From contig MU130026.1 of assembly GCA_015039465.1 (NCBI GenBank), positions 186,001-250,000 of the forward strand: a DNA stretch of 64,000 nt, read 5' to 3'. This stretch comes from Phlegmacium glaucopus (taxonomy: Eukaryota > Basidiomycota > Agaricomycetes > Agaricales > Cortinariaceae). Below the pieces are notes generated by a model. The model had not been told where the DNA came from, did not search any database, and worked only from the letters and a program-made list of their open reading frames with translations. Positions 33,473-47,700 of this stretch are shown piece by piece. Positions within the stretch are counted from its first letter, which is position 1; each line of letters starts with the position of its first letter. Position numbers and translations under genes: made by a program.

Positions 33473-35935
33473 TCAAAAAGATTGCTCAACCTGGAACCCG
33501 GAAGGTTGGAAATGAGGCAAGAATACAGGCCTCGGTATAGGCGATAGAGCCTTCATATTCACCACCTTCTCCCTCCCCTTCTCTCTATCAAGACCAGCCC
33601 GGCTATCCCTATTCCTCAAATTGTCTCTTTTCAGTTCCTCCCTGTCGAGTATAAATCTAGCAGTGGCAATGGAAGGGGAAGACGACACCGAGTTGGAAGA
33701 TGAATGCGAAGAATAGGAAGAGGGCGAAGGAGAGGGTGGAGAAGAAAGAGAAACACCACGACGGAGATAACCAAGACGTGGGTTCACTTGTGCTCGATGG
33801 ATATGATCCGGAGTAGCCAGAGAAGGAGCGGGGATATGAAGGGACCCGGCACCAGAACCAAAGGCACTCTGAGTCTGCCAAACTGAAATCGTCTTCGCAA
33901 TGGCGACCTCTGTAGAGCTGGTCTTCTCTCCACCCAAAGCGGGAGCAACACCAAAAGCACCTTGCACAGGCGAAAGCTTAGGATCATTCCACAACATCTC
34001 CGCCCGTGTCAGGGAGTTTATAGAAACTGCAGCAAGAGCACCCTGAATTTCAGGAGGACTTGCACCAGGACTACTAGCATCGGAGCTACGAGCAGGTGTC
34101 TCAATAAACTGAATATTGTTGGAATCGTACTGCAATTCCGTAGTAGAAGGTCCAGGTTTAATTGGTGTGACAGGCGTCATTGGAGTTATAGGTGTTGAAG
34201 GTGTGATAGGTGTGGTAGGGAACGTAGTAGGCGAACACGAACTATTGTTATCCCAAGAATGAGATGTGGCGTTGGAGTTGGAATTAGACGTCGTCGAGGT
34301 TGAATTGCAGTTTGGATAAGGCGCGAAGAAACCAAATTGTACAGGAGAGAATTTGGATAGTGAGCTCAGAGGAGATAGAGAAGCTTGTGGGCTTGATTCA
34401 TCTTCTCTACTCGTTTCGGATAACCCTTTAGATTGACCAACTCCATTTTCCGTCGCGATCATAGGTTGAAGTTCGACATTCGTCTCTCGACTCTTCTGGT
34501 TCTGCGTCGCATTGAGCGACAGGATCTGCGTTAGCGCTCTGAGACGTGTCCTCTTGTGTTTAACTTGGTAGGGAGAAGGTGTGACTGGCGGTGGCAGGGG
34601 TAAAGGTAAAGGAAGAGGCATAGGTAAATGGTAGGTCGCTGATCTCTCGGTGGTGTGGGCAAGTGGTTGAGCACTCATAGAAGGATAATCGGAACCTTCG
34701 GGAGATTCTAGATCTTGTTCATGATTGCTGCGCATCCCAAGACTACCGTCAGTGCAGGTGCTATGAGGACTGCCAGAGAGGCTAGAGGCTTGTGACTCGT
34801 TAGGAAGGTCGTACTAGAAAAAGGCAGGGGAATTTTATGACGTCAGAATTGTTGATAGTAAAGGTATAATGCGTTCGTTACCTGTGATTTTGTGCTCCTA
34901 TGAATGTGGATTCCTAACCCTTTCAAACCCGATCCTCTTCCCTCACTCCAAGGATTGATGTCTTTTTCCTTATTCGCGTCCTGATAGTTGTCGACTTTCT
35001 CTCCAACCTCCCGATCCTTAGCCAGCATCCTACCATCACCCATCTCTCCAACGGGGTCTTCCAAACTCTGCCAGCCACCATCTGCACCTGCACCCACTGC
35101 GTCTCCGGACTTCGATCTAGCCCTCAACCCAGCCGTATGGTAACATGAATAGACCATATACGAAAAAATAGTCACCGCAGCGAGGATCACAAATGCTAAA
35201 GCCAGATAAGCCCATACACTGATATGATTGAACGATGCCTGATACAAGCGATGCTGTGTTGGCGCTCCGGTACCCAAAACACCTCCTTCTCCGAGGTTGG
35301 AAGAGAGGGAAGCCGTGTCGGGACCTGGACCCGGACCCGTATCATCTGCGTGGTAGGAAGAGATAGGGGCGAAGAATTCGCGAGCTTTGAGTTTCTTAAA
35401 GACGCCGGCGGGTATTTTGTGCAGCAGGCTCTTAGACAGCTTGTGGATTTTGCTGTGGATATTGAGGAAGCGGGTATAAAGACGAGAGATGCTAGGATGG
35501 ATACTGAGAGCAGAGTGTTTGATATAGGGCGCCATGAGGAACTTGAAAGCAATGGGACGGTGGTGGTGAAGAACGAAGAGACGGAATGCATAATGGGCTG
35601 GTAATAGATACCAGGCAGGATAGATGGCTGACAATGTAGGTTTGAATCATGTCCGAGTTGGACCCGTTTGCTAATATGGATGTGGTTGAAATGAACTTGA
35701 TCATCGACGAAATTAAAATAATAAGAGGGTTTATCTGCAGGAATGCATACTTGTGTTGGTTCAACGTTGTTTTCAGAACTGCGGAAATATACTTACGATT
35801 CCAAGGTTCCATACATATGACCTGGGTATACAGCCCCCCTTGAATGTCGGGGAGAGGGGAAGGCGGGAAAAGACCAGCGTACGGGTGGCTGTTAATCATT
35901 GTCAAGATAAAGCGGGGTATCCGAGCTGAACACAT
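33473..35935 (-). CDS. Single-pass membrane protein with long Ser/Pro-rich tail, function unknown
   Basis: Three exons: 35935-35797, 35627-34882, 34813-33473; introns 169 and 68 bp, phases consistent, 741 aa. I do not recognise the family. Visible features: an N-terminal aromatic/His-rich region (YPAWYLLPAHYAFRLFVLHH), a basic helical stretch, one strong membrane segment (WAYLALAFVILAAVTIFSYM, about residues 185-205) followed by basic residues, then a long low-complexity tail rich in Ser, Pro, Thr and Asn with repeats such as TPITPSTPITPMTPVTP. The tail looks disordered and is probably cytoplasmic. The alternative start ATG 35899 would shorten it by 12 residues. The first exon and its long intron are less certain than the rest. 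It sits between two SEC14 paralogues on the same strand. Confidence 0.65.
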
Positions 35936-36057
35936 GTGAAAGTTTTAGGGACACAAGTTGACTGACAGAGAGGAGAAAAGAAAACCGTACAGACGGGATA
36001 TACACTCGAGGTAACCATGGTCCAATGAAAAGGATCCACATCGCAAAAAACGGGCCT

Positions 36058-37254
36058 TCAAAAGTCCAGAATCTTCTCCTTCCCGCCCTCTATATTCCAT
36101 GGCCCTGCATCACTCATCGAACATCCTCCAATACATTCACACTCTCCACCAAACTGTTTGGGTAAATTCTCCTTCGGAATTTGTTTCAACAACGCTTCTT
36201 TATACCCCCCTCCCACAATCTCGACCTTGGCCGCCGTTACTTCATCTAACCATGGTCTAATAATAGCCCAAATCGCTGAGAAAGCCCATGAAGCATTGAT
36301 GATATAGAATTTTCCCATCGTTTCTGGGTATCTGTCCTGACCGATGGAAGCAGCGGCAGAGACGTAGTCTTTGACACGGTAGAAATTAGAGAGGGAGACG
36401 CCTCCCAAGTCGAGGATGGTACAAAAAGTTTCCACTGGGTGGCCGATGGATAGAGCGCATGCTGGAAGACGCTCTGTGAGTGATCTTTCGTATTCAAGGA
36501 CTAGACGTTGGAGTTGACGTTCGGTTGTAGTGGCTGCGTTGAGGGCTTTCATGTTGAGGTTTCCGATACATTCAATGTAGAGCGGACGGCCTTCCTGAAT
36601 AATTTGAGTGATATGGTTAAATAGATCTAAGATAAAGAGCAAGAGGGCATAAATAAGACGCACTTTATCCATTTTATGATAATATTGAGGATAATATTTG
36701 TCGACTTCTTCTTTCTCCTTGAACTCAAAGTTTCTGTTGTATTTCCATCAAAATGGCCCGATTCTCACAGAAAGGGCGAAGATAGATGAACGAACCTTAC
36801 GATCTCATCAACCTTGAAATCTTTTCTCCACTTTTCTGCACTGAGCAGCATTTCCTTCGTCTTGATGAGATCGAACTTACGCGCACGTAAGAATCTGGAG
36901 TTTTACGTCCATTTGGAATGTCGGGATAAACGGTGACACATTTGATATTGACCGTACAAGGCAGGGACCCGTGGAAATGAATGGCAGAACAAAGAAGGCA
37001 CGCGACCACAAGTGAGAAACAAAAATAGCGATGAAGGGTAGGGGGGCTCACCTCAGAAGCATCGCATCATCCATTCTCTCTCCCACAAAATGACCTTCGT
37101 CTCTCAGCTCCTCCCTGAGTGTATCTAGGGTATGTAGCTGGACTTCTGTTAGGTTTCCCAGACGTCCTGGGAGAGGATGGTAATTGGTATCCATTATAGG
37201 TATAGGGCTATCACTGTTGTTGGTAGCTTGAGGAGGTGCTATTGAGATAGTCAT
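36058..37254 (-). CDS. SEC14: SEC14-like phospholipid transfer protein, copy 2
   Basis: Four exons: 37254-37052, 36894-36796, 36733-36664, 36594-36058; introns 157, 62 and 69 bp, all GT-AG; 302 aa. Same domain order and intron positions as copy 1: [109 protein letters not shown]. It has a slightly longer C-terminal tail ending KEKILDF. Expected to exchange phosphatidylinositol and phosphatidylcholine between membranes. Whether the two copies have divided roles cannot be told from sequence. Confidence 0.92.
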
Positions 37255-37377
37255 GATTTTTGTTGAGAAAGAAGAAGGAACGCAATCTGTCCCCTGTTAC
37301 AATGGTCCGTTGTTATGCTCCAAGCACTCCTCTCACGTAGTTCCTTTGTTATAAGCTTTCTGAGACAAGGAACATAT

Positions 37378-37468
37378 GGCAATATGGCCGAGTGGTCTAA
37401 GGCGCCAGAATCAGGAACTCAGGTTCATCTGGTCCGAAAGGGCGAGGGTTCGAATCCCTCTGTTGTCA
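37378..37468 (+). tRNA. tRNA-Leu (anticodon CAG) with an 11-nt intron
   Basis: Acceptor stem GGCAATA / TGTTGTC with discriminator A, D-arm GCCGAGTGGTCTAAGGC, anticodon stem CCAGA/TCTGG, loop AT-CAG-G, then intron AACTCAGGTTC after position 37. It has a long variable arm (class II) and T-arm GAGGG-TTCGAAT-CCCTC. Anticodon CAG reads CUG. Two G-U wobbles in the acceptor stem. Confidence 0.93.
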
Positions 37469-37490
37469 TAGCGCATTCCCGGATCTCGCA

Positions 37491-37497
37491 TTTTTTT
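37491..37497 (+). terminator. RNA polymerase III terminator of tRNA-Leu
   Basis: Run of seven T, 22 nt after the tRNA end, a typical Pol III stop. Confidence 0.75.
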
Positions 37498-37544
37498 CCT
37501 ACTATACACAACAATATTTCGCAACTTATGGCTTCATGACCGAA

Positions 37545-37607
37545 ACTGTCAGGGTTTGTTTTGACCCTCAGACGAGAGGTTAAAGTTTTAACGTTAACCC
37601 TGACAGT
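37545..37607. repeat. Inverted repeat with 12-bp perfect arms
   Basis: ACTGTCAGGGTT at 37545-37556 and AACCCTGACAGT at 37596-37607, 39-bp loop containing a second partial AGGGT/ACCCT pairing. Between tRNA-Leu and actin. Role unknown. Confidence 0.6.
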
Positions 37608-38118
37608 GTCGTGCTCAAGTATATCTAGCATCGAATCCTAGCCCATGTCGGTGTGCAGACGATCTAAGCTCTGGCGTTGACTCAGCTTCTGCTTGATCTA
37701 TTCCGAAATAACATATTCAGAATTATCCTACTCTCTGATGCCTCTGCCAGGTTCCTCCAATCCGAATATTTTTCACGTTGGGAATTCATGCACATTGCAC
37801 ATTCGATTACAGAAAGCACTTCTGAAAGCTGGATCATACTTCGGAATGGCGGATTTCTGGACCATCGCAGACTCCTACTAGATTCCAACCCCCAACAACG
37901 CCGTCAGGAAATGATCGAGTAAAAAGCCACGAAAACATCGTCAGATGAGATTAAGAAACAACATGACATGTGTTCAATTATTACAAGCAGAAGAGGAGTA
38001 AAAACGCGAAACATGAACAGTCCCAGCAAGCGCCTCCACTCCCTCTCCACGATCCAAAATTTTTTCTCTTCCTCTTCAGACCTCCCTTCCGCGAAAATTA
38101 TTCTTACGTTAAATTTGT
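37608..38118. other. Intergenic, 3' side of actin
   Basis: No gene recognised; short overlapping open frames on both strands at 37677-37922 have no known domain. Confidence 0.5.
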
Positions 38119-39739
<1,621 letters not shown>

Positions 39740-39803
39740 GATGATTATTCGTTAAAAAAAAGTGAAAGTAAGTTGAGATGCGATAAGTGAGCTGTCGTTT
39801 TAG

Positions 39804-39811
39804 TATTTATA
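39804..39811 (-). promoter_or_regulatory. TATA box of actin
   Basis: TATAAATA on the minus strand, about 65 bp upstream of the actin ATG, followed by a CT-rich leader. Confidence 0.7.
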
Positions 39812-40310
39812 AGCATTGCGGATGCGCAGCAGATGAACAGTTGCATTGTCAGAGGAATAATCAACATTTTTAAACTGCGAGCTGCGGATATGGGGACAGT
39901 ACCTTGATGAGCTCCGGAGTATGTAAACTGAGATGGTGAAGGGCGAGAGGAACGAATTCTTTATTGAATTTACCTTATCCGATTACATGAGGGCAGGCTT
40001 AGGTGCATTGCCTTTTATAGACCTGTGTGGCTAAGGCTGTGCGAAAACTGGAAATACGGGAAGAATTTATTGTTATAATAATAATTACAGAGCCTCACGA
40101 TGCTCTAGTAAAGATATTCCGCTTAAGAAGCTTGAGAAACCTCAGTAGGAGAGTAGGAGAGTGTCCCAGCTAAAGGTTGTACCAGCTTCTAGAATGAAAA
40201 ACGAGCATATGAGGAGATACTTGGCATTTTTTATGTTAGATGGATGTGATGCTTCTGTGGTAGTGAAAGCTGGTTGCGGTTGCCTCTGCGTTGCGGTGAA
40301 TGGCGGTGAA

Positions 40311-40318
40311 TATATAAG
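40311..40318 (+). promoter_or_regulatory. Possible TATA box of RPN10
   Basis: TATATAAG about 105 bp upstream of ATG 40424. The ~680 bp between actin and RPN10 start codons form a divergent promoter region with no other gene seen. Confidence 0.5.
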
Positions 40319-40423
40319 TGCGTGTAAATACGACCAAACAAAAAGTCGCGTTCGACGCGTCATCTCAGCTAGTATTGCTCTCACAACTGTATCTTCCTTC
40401 CACCTCTACAAAATTTACCCAAG

Positions 40424-41706
40424 ATGCCGCTAGAGGCGACTATGCTGATTGTTGACAACTCAGAATACATGCGAAATGGAGACTACCAACCGACGAGATT
40501 CGAGGCGCAATCCGATGCTATTAACGTCGTCTTCCAAACCAAAATTGATTCAAATCCGGAAAATACCGTAGGTATAATGACGATGGCAGGAAAAGGGTAT
40601 GTGAGCTCTGTTTGTGATAACTATTTGTTACGATACTGATTTCGTTTTTCTGCTGATAACAGTCCGGAAGTTCTTGTAACACACACGAAAGATCTTGGTC
40701 AAATTATTCAAGGTGTCCATATTGCTGGCGGCAAGATCGGAGGATCTATCGACATTCCAACCGCTATTGCCGTCGCTCAACTTGCACTCAAGCATCGAGA
40801 GAACAAGAACCTTCGTCAGCGCATCATCGTATTCGTTGCTTCACCGCTGGACGGTCCCGGCGCGGATGAGCAATCAATGGTGAAGTTGGCAAAAAAGCTA
40901 AAGAAAAATAATGTGGCTGTTGATATCGTAAGCTACGGAGATGGGATAGAAGAACCGGATGCGGATGGCAAGACAGTCTTGAAGTCGTTTGTGGAGAATG
41001 TAACGAGCAGTGATAATTCGTTCGTCTGATCTCTTTCTCTCCTCGATTACATCCATTCATAAAGTACATCCATGATGATTTTTGTAGGCATCTTCTAACT
41101 GTGCACCCAGGATTACATCTACTTTCAGATGCCCTGATCTCATCGCCAATACTTTCAGGTGATCGTAGCGCAAGTATTCCGGAGGAGCTCGGTGGCACTG
41201 CGCCTTCTGCTGCTGGTCCAAGCACATCCAATAACTTTGAATTTGGTGTGGACCCAAGTCTTGACCCGGAACTTGCCATGGTATTATCCATAGATGTCGC
41301 TATTCATTGGTCCGAGGTACTCAATGGAATATTTTTTGTCTAGGCCCTTCGGATGTCAATGCAAGAGGCTCAAGCGCGGGAAGCAGCAGAAGCAGCAGCA
41401 GCATCAACAGCTGCTGCAACTGCAACTACTGATAGTTTAGCAGCAGCGGTGACGACAGTGACGACGACAGCGGCATCGTCAACGACAGCCGTTCCCGCTG
41501 ATCCCACAGACGCTGAAGAGGAGCGACTGCTTCAAGAAGCCTTGGCTATGTCAAAGGCCCAAGATGATGATGTTGACATGGACGATGATGAAGAAGAGGA
41601 AGAGGAAGAGGAGGAAGATGAGGAAGATGAAGATGCTGCGATCGCGAGGGCGATTGAGATGAGCATGCGGGGGCAGGAGGATGATAAGGCAGCGAAAAAG
41701 AAATAA
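40424..41706 (+). CDS. RPN10: 26S proteasome regulatory subunit Rpn10 (ubiquitin receptor)
   Basis: Four exons: 40424-40596, 40663-41019, 41088-41280, 41344-41706; 361 aa. N-terminal von Willebrand A domain: [81 protein letters not shown]. The C-terminal half holds ubiquitin-interacting motifs: [30 protein letters not shown] and [14 protein letters not shown], with an Ala/Thr linker and an acidic tract between them. Rpn10 binds polyubiquitin at the proteasome base-lid interface. Yeast Rpn10 has one such motif and animal S5a two; three candidates are visible here, the first being the weakest. The protein ends in a Lys cluster. Confidence 0.95.
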
Positions 41707-42445
41707 ATTTCTTTGCATTCTTTCGATGGTTTGGGAGGACTCTGAGGGGGGGTTTCTTTACTTTGTACAAGACAACTTAATTTTTTTATCTAGCCATAGG
41801 GATAAAAGGAATAAGTTGATCCTATAGCTACTTATGAGGCGACTCGTGGAAGGTGGAAGGGAGCATTTCGAACTGCAACTTGACGACTTAAAGAGTAGCA
41901 CCATATCTTGTATAGTGGTGACAGTCACAATCATCTCGCTGTGTCTACTTTAGGGCTGCCGAGCAGACTATTCCGTATCGTCATGACTGATCTCAATAGC
42001 AGCGGCGCGTATGGATGTTAAATAGTTGCAGGAAAGGCTAAATATCTATCTTCAGGGTCTCTTTTTCAAAATTCAGGTTCGTCGCTGTTAGGCTGGTTCA
42101 AGGAAGGACGTGACTGTTTCTCCAGTGATGACGGATAAAGCAGGGCTGAATATATCTGCCTCAACTGGCTGCCCTGTTGCGGAATGTGTCAAGGAGCAAG
42201 AGTAATGGCAGCGGACTGGATTGATAGATTGGCCAACGGGCTCTGCATTAACATTACTCGAGTACATGATTTGATTATGACACTACTGCAAATGACAATG
42301 TTGAGTAGGATAATTGATAAAAATAATTTTCGTTCCAGTGCGTGGCAGTGTACGTAGTACGGTGTCATGACAAACCCCCTTGCTCTTGTGCTCAAACCAC
42401 GACAATTAGTTCTGAGGGCCTGTTGATACAGGTGCTATCTAAACC
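41707..42445. other. Intergenic between RPN10 and the PDI-like gene
   Basis: No gene seen. Carries the 3' UTR of RPN10 and the promoter of the next gene; no clear motif. Confidence 0.5.
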
Positions 42446-44536
42446 ATGAGGTTCTTCGTAGCTCTCAAGGAGCTTCCATTCTCCATGCTCGTCACACTTA
42501 TCGCTCTCGCAGTCTCCGCACTACCAGTTAATACGTTAGACCTCACCCCAGAAACTTTCGGTCCAACCGTAAAGAATGGACTGTGGTTTGTTGAACACTA
42601 TTCTCCTCACTGCCATCATTGTAGATCTTTCAAACCTACCTGGGACCAGCTCGTCGTGGAATCGAAGAAGGAGATACCGACGGTGGCGCTTGCCACGATA
42701 AACTGTGCATTGTATGGGGGTGCGCGCAGCCGGCCCTTTTTTTGAACGAATACTTTAATTATCTTCTTCCAGATCTGTGTAGTCTGAACGGCGTTAGTGG
42801 ATGGCCCACTATGCTCATGTTTGACCAGGGCAAAGTTGTTGGCCAATTTGAAGGTTCTAGAGAACTTGACGACCTCAAAAAATTCATGAAACAATATGTC
42901 AAAGAGGAGACAAAGCAGTTGTCGGCTTCATCGACAGTATCTACAATCCAAACTTCTACGACACCACCTACTTCACCCCCGATTAAACAACCTCCTCCCC
43001 CACCGGTCAATCCTACTGGTGAAGTACTGGTACTTGACCGTGATCTCCTTAGAGATACACTTTTAAAAGGACCTGCTTTTGTTAAATTCTTCGCACCTTG
43101 GTGTGGTCACTGCAAAAAGTTGGCCCCCGTATGGAAGCTACTAGCACGACACATGCAGAACAGGTTGACTATTGCAGAGGTTAACTGCGACGACCATAGC
43201 TCTTTCTGCAAGTCACAAAACATTGAGGGGTATCCAACCCTTTTTTACTTCGACAATAACGGAGTCAAGTCGGAATATACTGGTGGGAGGAGGATACCCC
43301 AACTGATGGCATTTGCAGAGAAAGCTGCTTCTGCGTATGTGCTTTCAGTTATAATATTTCCCTTTGTTCGTGTATGTTAATGATGTTAAAAGAGGGGTAC
43401 TGACGCTTGATAAGCCGGAAGAATTGGAAACTATTGCCGCAAAGGAAGACGTAGTGTATCTCCTACTTCACACCCCTGAGAACAGCGGGATCCTGGTAAG
43501 CAAAACTTGTCAGCTTTATTTCGGATATTTATTAATCTTCATGCAGAAATTCGTCGGAGAAGCATCAGCACCGCTCCTCGGTTCGCCTTCAATCTATGCC
43601 TCTTCCTCTCCCGAACTTCGTTCACAATATTCTATTCCAACTACCTCGCATTGGTCCATCTCGGTTCTCAAAGACCACGACACCGCGCTGCCTTCAGCCA
43701 CATTCTACGGTTCGCCTGAGGTCACGCAGGACAAGCTCAGAGCATGGCTCCTCACACACCGTCTGCCAACTACTCTTGAGCTAACACAAGATACATTTCA
43801 GAGCGTGATGAATGCTCCGCAATCTCCGCTTGTCGTGATCGCTGCCTCACATAAAGACAAGAGTGACAAGATTAGGGATCGATTCCGCGACTTGGGCAGG
43901 AAGTGGCGTGTGAGAACGGAGGGAAGTGGAATTGTGCATGGGCGAGAAGTGGTATTCACGTGGATGAATATGGATGCATGGGGGAAATGGATGAAGTCTA
44001 TGTACGGGATTCAACCAAACGACAACGACGATCATCATCAAGATATGGATTTGGAAGATGTCAAGGTTATCATCGCTGATCATAGCGTATGTTATTGCTA
44101 ACCTTTCTTTTCTTCCTGTTTGCTAAACTCGTTTCTGAATCTAGAAATTGGTTTACTATGAAACTGATAGATCGGGGTTACCTATCACCATGTCAGCCGC
44201 TGACAAACTGTTTTCCGCCGTGGATGATGTTGCCACGGGCAAATCACCTTACAAACACTCTGAGAACTACATCGAACGTGTAGCTAGGGTTTGTGTCATT
44301 TTATTGCTTTCTGTCTTTCATTTTGGACTGAGTAATTTCCTCTCATTATCCAACAGTTCTTAAGCTCCAAGTTAACATCTATTGAGACATTCGTCTTCGA
44401 TAAACCCTTCCAAGCTCTCTTTATTCTTGTGGCTGCGGTGGCTGTCATCTTCTGGGTCCTTCATAGATTGATTGGTAACGATGCTTCCTCCACGAGTTTC
44501 AAGGAGTATAAAGGAAAAAACGGAAGGTTGGATTAA
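42446..44536 (+). CDS. ER membrane thioredoxin-domain protein (protein disulfide isomerase-like)
   Basis: Six exons: 42446-42719, 42773-43334, 43393-43495, 43547-44086, 44145-44288, 44357-44536; 600 aa. N-terminal signal peptide (LVTLIALAVSALPV). First thioredoxin domain with active site CHHC (about C56/C59, SPHCHHCRSF); a Pro/Thr linker; second thioredoxin domain with the canonical CGHC (about C202/C205, APWCGHCKKLAP) and YPTLFYFDNNG. Then a longer C-terminal luminal region, and a membrane anchor near the C-terminus (FQALFILVAAVAVIFWVL) followed by a short Lys-rich tail. This order fits membrane-bound PDI relatives (TMX3/Eps1-like), which form or reshuffle disulfides in secretory proteins. 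Assignment to one named subfamily is not secure. Confidence 0.85.
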
Positions 44537-44763
44537 TCAGAAGTTGGGGGCGCCATCCTTCTTGCTACTTATCTAGAAATGTACGATTAACTTTAATATC
44601 TGTAATATGGTCGAGCACCGTTATTATTACTAGTTGCTACTTGCTACTTCGTATACTACGGCCGGGTTCAGCTTGGTCATAAGCATATCACGTGTCAATG
44701 CGTGCACCGCTAGCCACTCCTTTGGCATCGACTTCAAGACTCAACGTTCTACCTTCAACCAAG

Positions 44764-47700
44764 ATGTCCGGTCTGCTCCATCGATTTAGAAAGAAATTAA
44801 GTGCCACAACGGATAAAAAATCTATCTTCACGAGCTCGCGTCCGTCGACTCCATCTGAATATGATCGCTCAGATGCGCAAACTTCAACACCGATTCCTGG
44901 TACACACCAAGCTGAGGCCGAAGACGTATCACCATCTCGAAACACCAAACGTTCTATATCTCCTAACTCTTCATCGCCGAGGGTATTTTCCGCCGTAGAC
45001 TCTACATATACTACCGAAAGCACCCACAAGCAAGGCGCCGACGTACCTCCAAATTTGACCACTGATTCGAGCGCAGCCGAAGCTTACAATGGACCTCTTT
45101 CTGAAGGCTGGAGGGGAGAATATATCAGTGGCCATCCTTCAGACCTGTCTCCAAGTATCCAGCCTTTTATGCCCTCCGAAAGGCCTTCTCCACCTGCTGG
45201 TCGGTCCATCTTGCCTGGCCCCCAATCTGTTGTTGTGACGTGTAATCCCGAGGCTACAGAACTTGATTCCTCAACCTCTCCTTTGCCAGTGAGTGTTAAA
45301 TATCATGCACGGCCGCCGATTGCTATTAACTCCATGTTAAGATAACATCTCCACTACCCAGCGGTCCAAGTGTTCTCCAAGGTGCTCGTAATCTTCTCAT
45401 GCACGATCCCACTATCATAGCTGCCAACACAGTCAGTCTCTACTTAATTATGACGTACGGAGACATTCACTTGGCTAACGGTTTCTTTCGTCCAATTAGG
45501 TCAATTACAACTTTGCTGCTGCGGATGCCAATGTCGATCGCAAGAGTGCCGAAACGAACTCGTTCGTAAGTTTTTTTAGAATCAATGCTGATATACAACG
45601 TTCACTAAAATATGTTAGTCTACCCTCCTCGATAAGCTACCCCTCCGCGCTCAATTCGCTGAATATGATGCAGATTCACCTGCACCCCGGAATGCCTGCA
45701 CAAAGAAAACCCGCGAAGCCATTCTAGGTACACTGGCAGCCTGGGCGACAAATCCTACAACCACAAAGATCTATTGGCTGAACGGCATGGCTGGAACCGG
45801 GAAGACTACCATCGCTTACTCATTCAGCAAGTTTCTTGATGAAACCCAGATCCTCGGTGGTACTTTCTTCTGCTCACATATGCGAGTTGACACGAGCGAT
45901 ACTCGTTGTATCATTCCCACCATCGCTTCTCAATTGGCTCAACGCTTCCCTTCCACTTGTAATACCCTGCTCGAAGTTGCGCAGGGGAGTCTTGACATTG
46001 GATCCTGGGGAATAGGAAAACAATTTCTCAATCTGATTGTGACTCCCCTCAAGGCACTTACGGGATCACCTCCAGTCATCATCATTGATGCCCTAGATGA
46101 ATGCTCTAACCAGTTGCTTGTGGCTGAACTACTCTCCATGATCTCCAAGCATACAGCACCACTTCCAGTCAAGTTCTTTATTACAAGCCGCCCAGAGCAA
46201 AAGATTAGGCAGAGCTTTAATCAGCGGAACTTTGGTGCTTACTCCAATTTTATCCTTCATGAGGTAGAAAAGGATCTTGTTAGCGCTGACATCTCACAGT
46301 ACACCCGAGGACGCCTTGTTGATATGGCTGATGGACAAAGTGAGTTTGAGAGTAAGTCAGAGGACTGGCCTCCTCAAGATGAGATTGATAAACTTGTTCA
46401 TCTCTCTGGCTCTCTTTTCATTTATGCTTCAACTGCATGTGCATATATTGGCAGCAAAGGAAGCATGTGCCAGCGTTTGTCTATGGTTGCAAATATTTCC
46501 CCTGAAATCAAAGGAGGTGTAACAGGGAAATTGGATGCTCTTTATAGGAGCATTTTGACTGCTGCCTATGATATGGTGAATTCAGTAGAGAAAAAAGATA
46601 TTGAGCTGGTGCTTCATGCTGTTGTCAATGGTCGCAACCCACTTTCTGTCAATGGTTTTAGCCCATTGTTGAATATCTCTGTTGAGAGGGTTCGAGCCTC
46701 TTTATCCTCCCTTCATTCTGTGGTTTATATACCATCTTCCAAGGACCCAAACCTTCCTATCTCAACATTTCATGCCTCATTTCCTGATTTCCTGAATGAT
46801 AAGCAACGGTCTCTAAACCATTTTCTGGACCCTTCAAAATCTCACAGAATTCTTGCAATGCACTGTCTCACATACATGGAGTATTCTCTTGGGAGAATTG
46901 TACCCCATCTTAGGGACAGACATAGACATCCTATCACTGAAAGTCTTGTATATGCTTGCACTTCCTGGGCTTTCCATATTGCTGCTATCCCAGATGACAG
47001 AGATGCAATGGATGAGATGATTCCAATCTACACAAAATTAGGCCAATTCTTTGACAACAATGTCCTTCAATGGCTTGACTGCTTAAGCATTCTGGGTGAA
47101 TTAGAACTAGCTATTCATGCTCTGCGTAGCTTGGAAAAGTGGGCATTGGTAGGTTGTGAACTTCCTCAGACCACCAAAAATCTGACAAGCATTTTTCTAG
47201 GGCAAACCAAGTTTAAAAAACATCATCATGGATGCTCGCTACTTTGTTACAGAAAACTTTGGATTTATTTGTGATCATAGCCTGGAGGCATCCTTTTCTG
47301 CATTGTTGTGGCTTCCCAAACAGTCAAACATCAGAAAGAAATATGGGACTTTGATAAGTTGCCCATGGAAGCTTATTTCAGAATGTCGTAAAACATGGAA
47401 TCCCTGTGAGGCTGTACTCAGAGGGCATTCAGGCCCAGTCACATCTGTTACATTTACTCCTGATGGCAATCATGTTGTGTCTGGTTCTCGTGATAGCACA
47501 ATTTGTATCTGGAACACAGCTACAGGACAGTCTGAGGCATGGCTGAAAGGTCATTTCAGTGCAGTCACTTGTCTTGCTTTGTCTCCTGATGGGAGGCATC
47601 TTGTGTCAGGATCTGCTGACACTAGTGTCCGCTTATGGAATATATTGAGTGGGGAATCAGAGGCAGTGATGAAGGCACACTCAGACACAGTTCTTTCAGT

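Noticed and set aside
37341..37539. Small open frame across the tRNA
   Set aside because: It overlaps a well-folded tRNA-Leu and has no other support.
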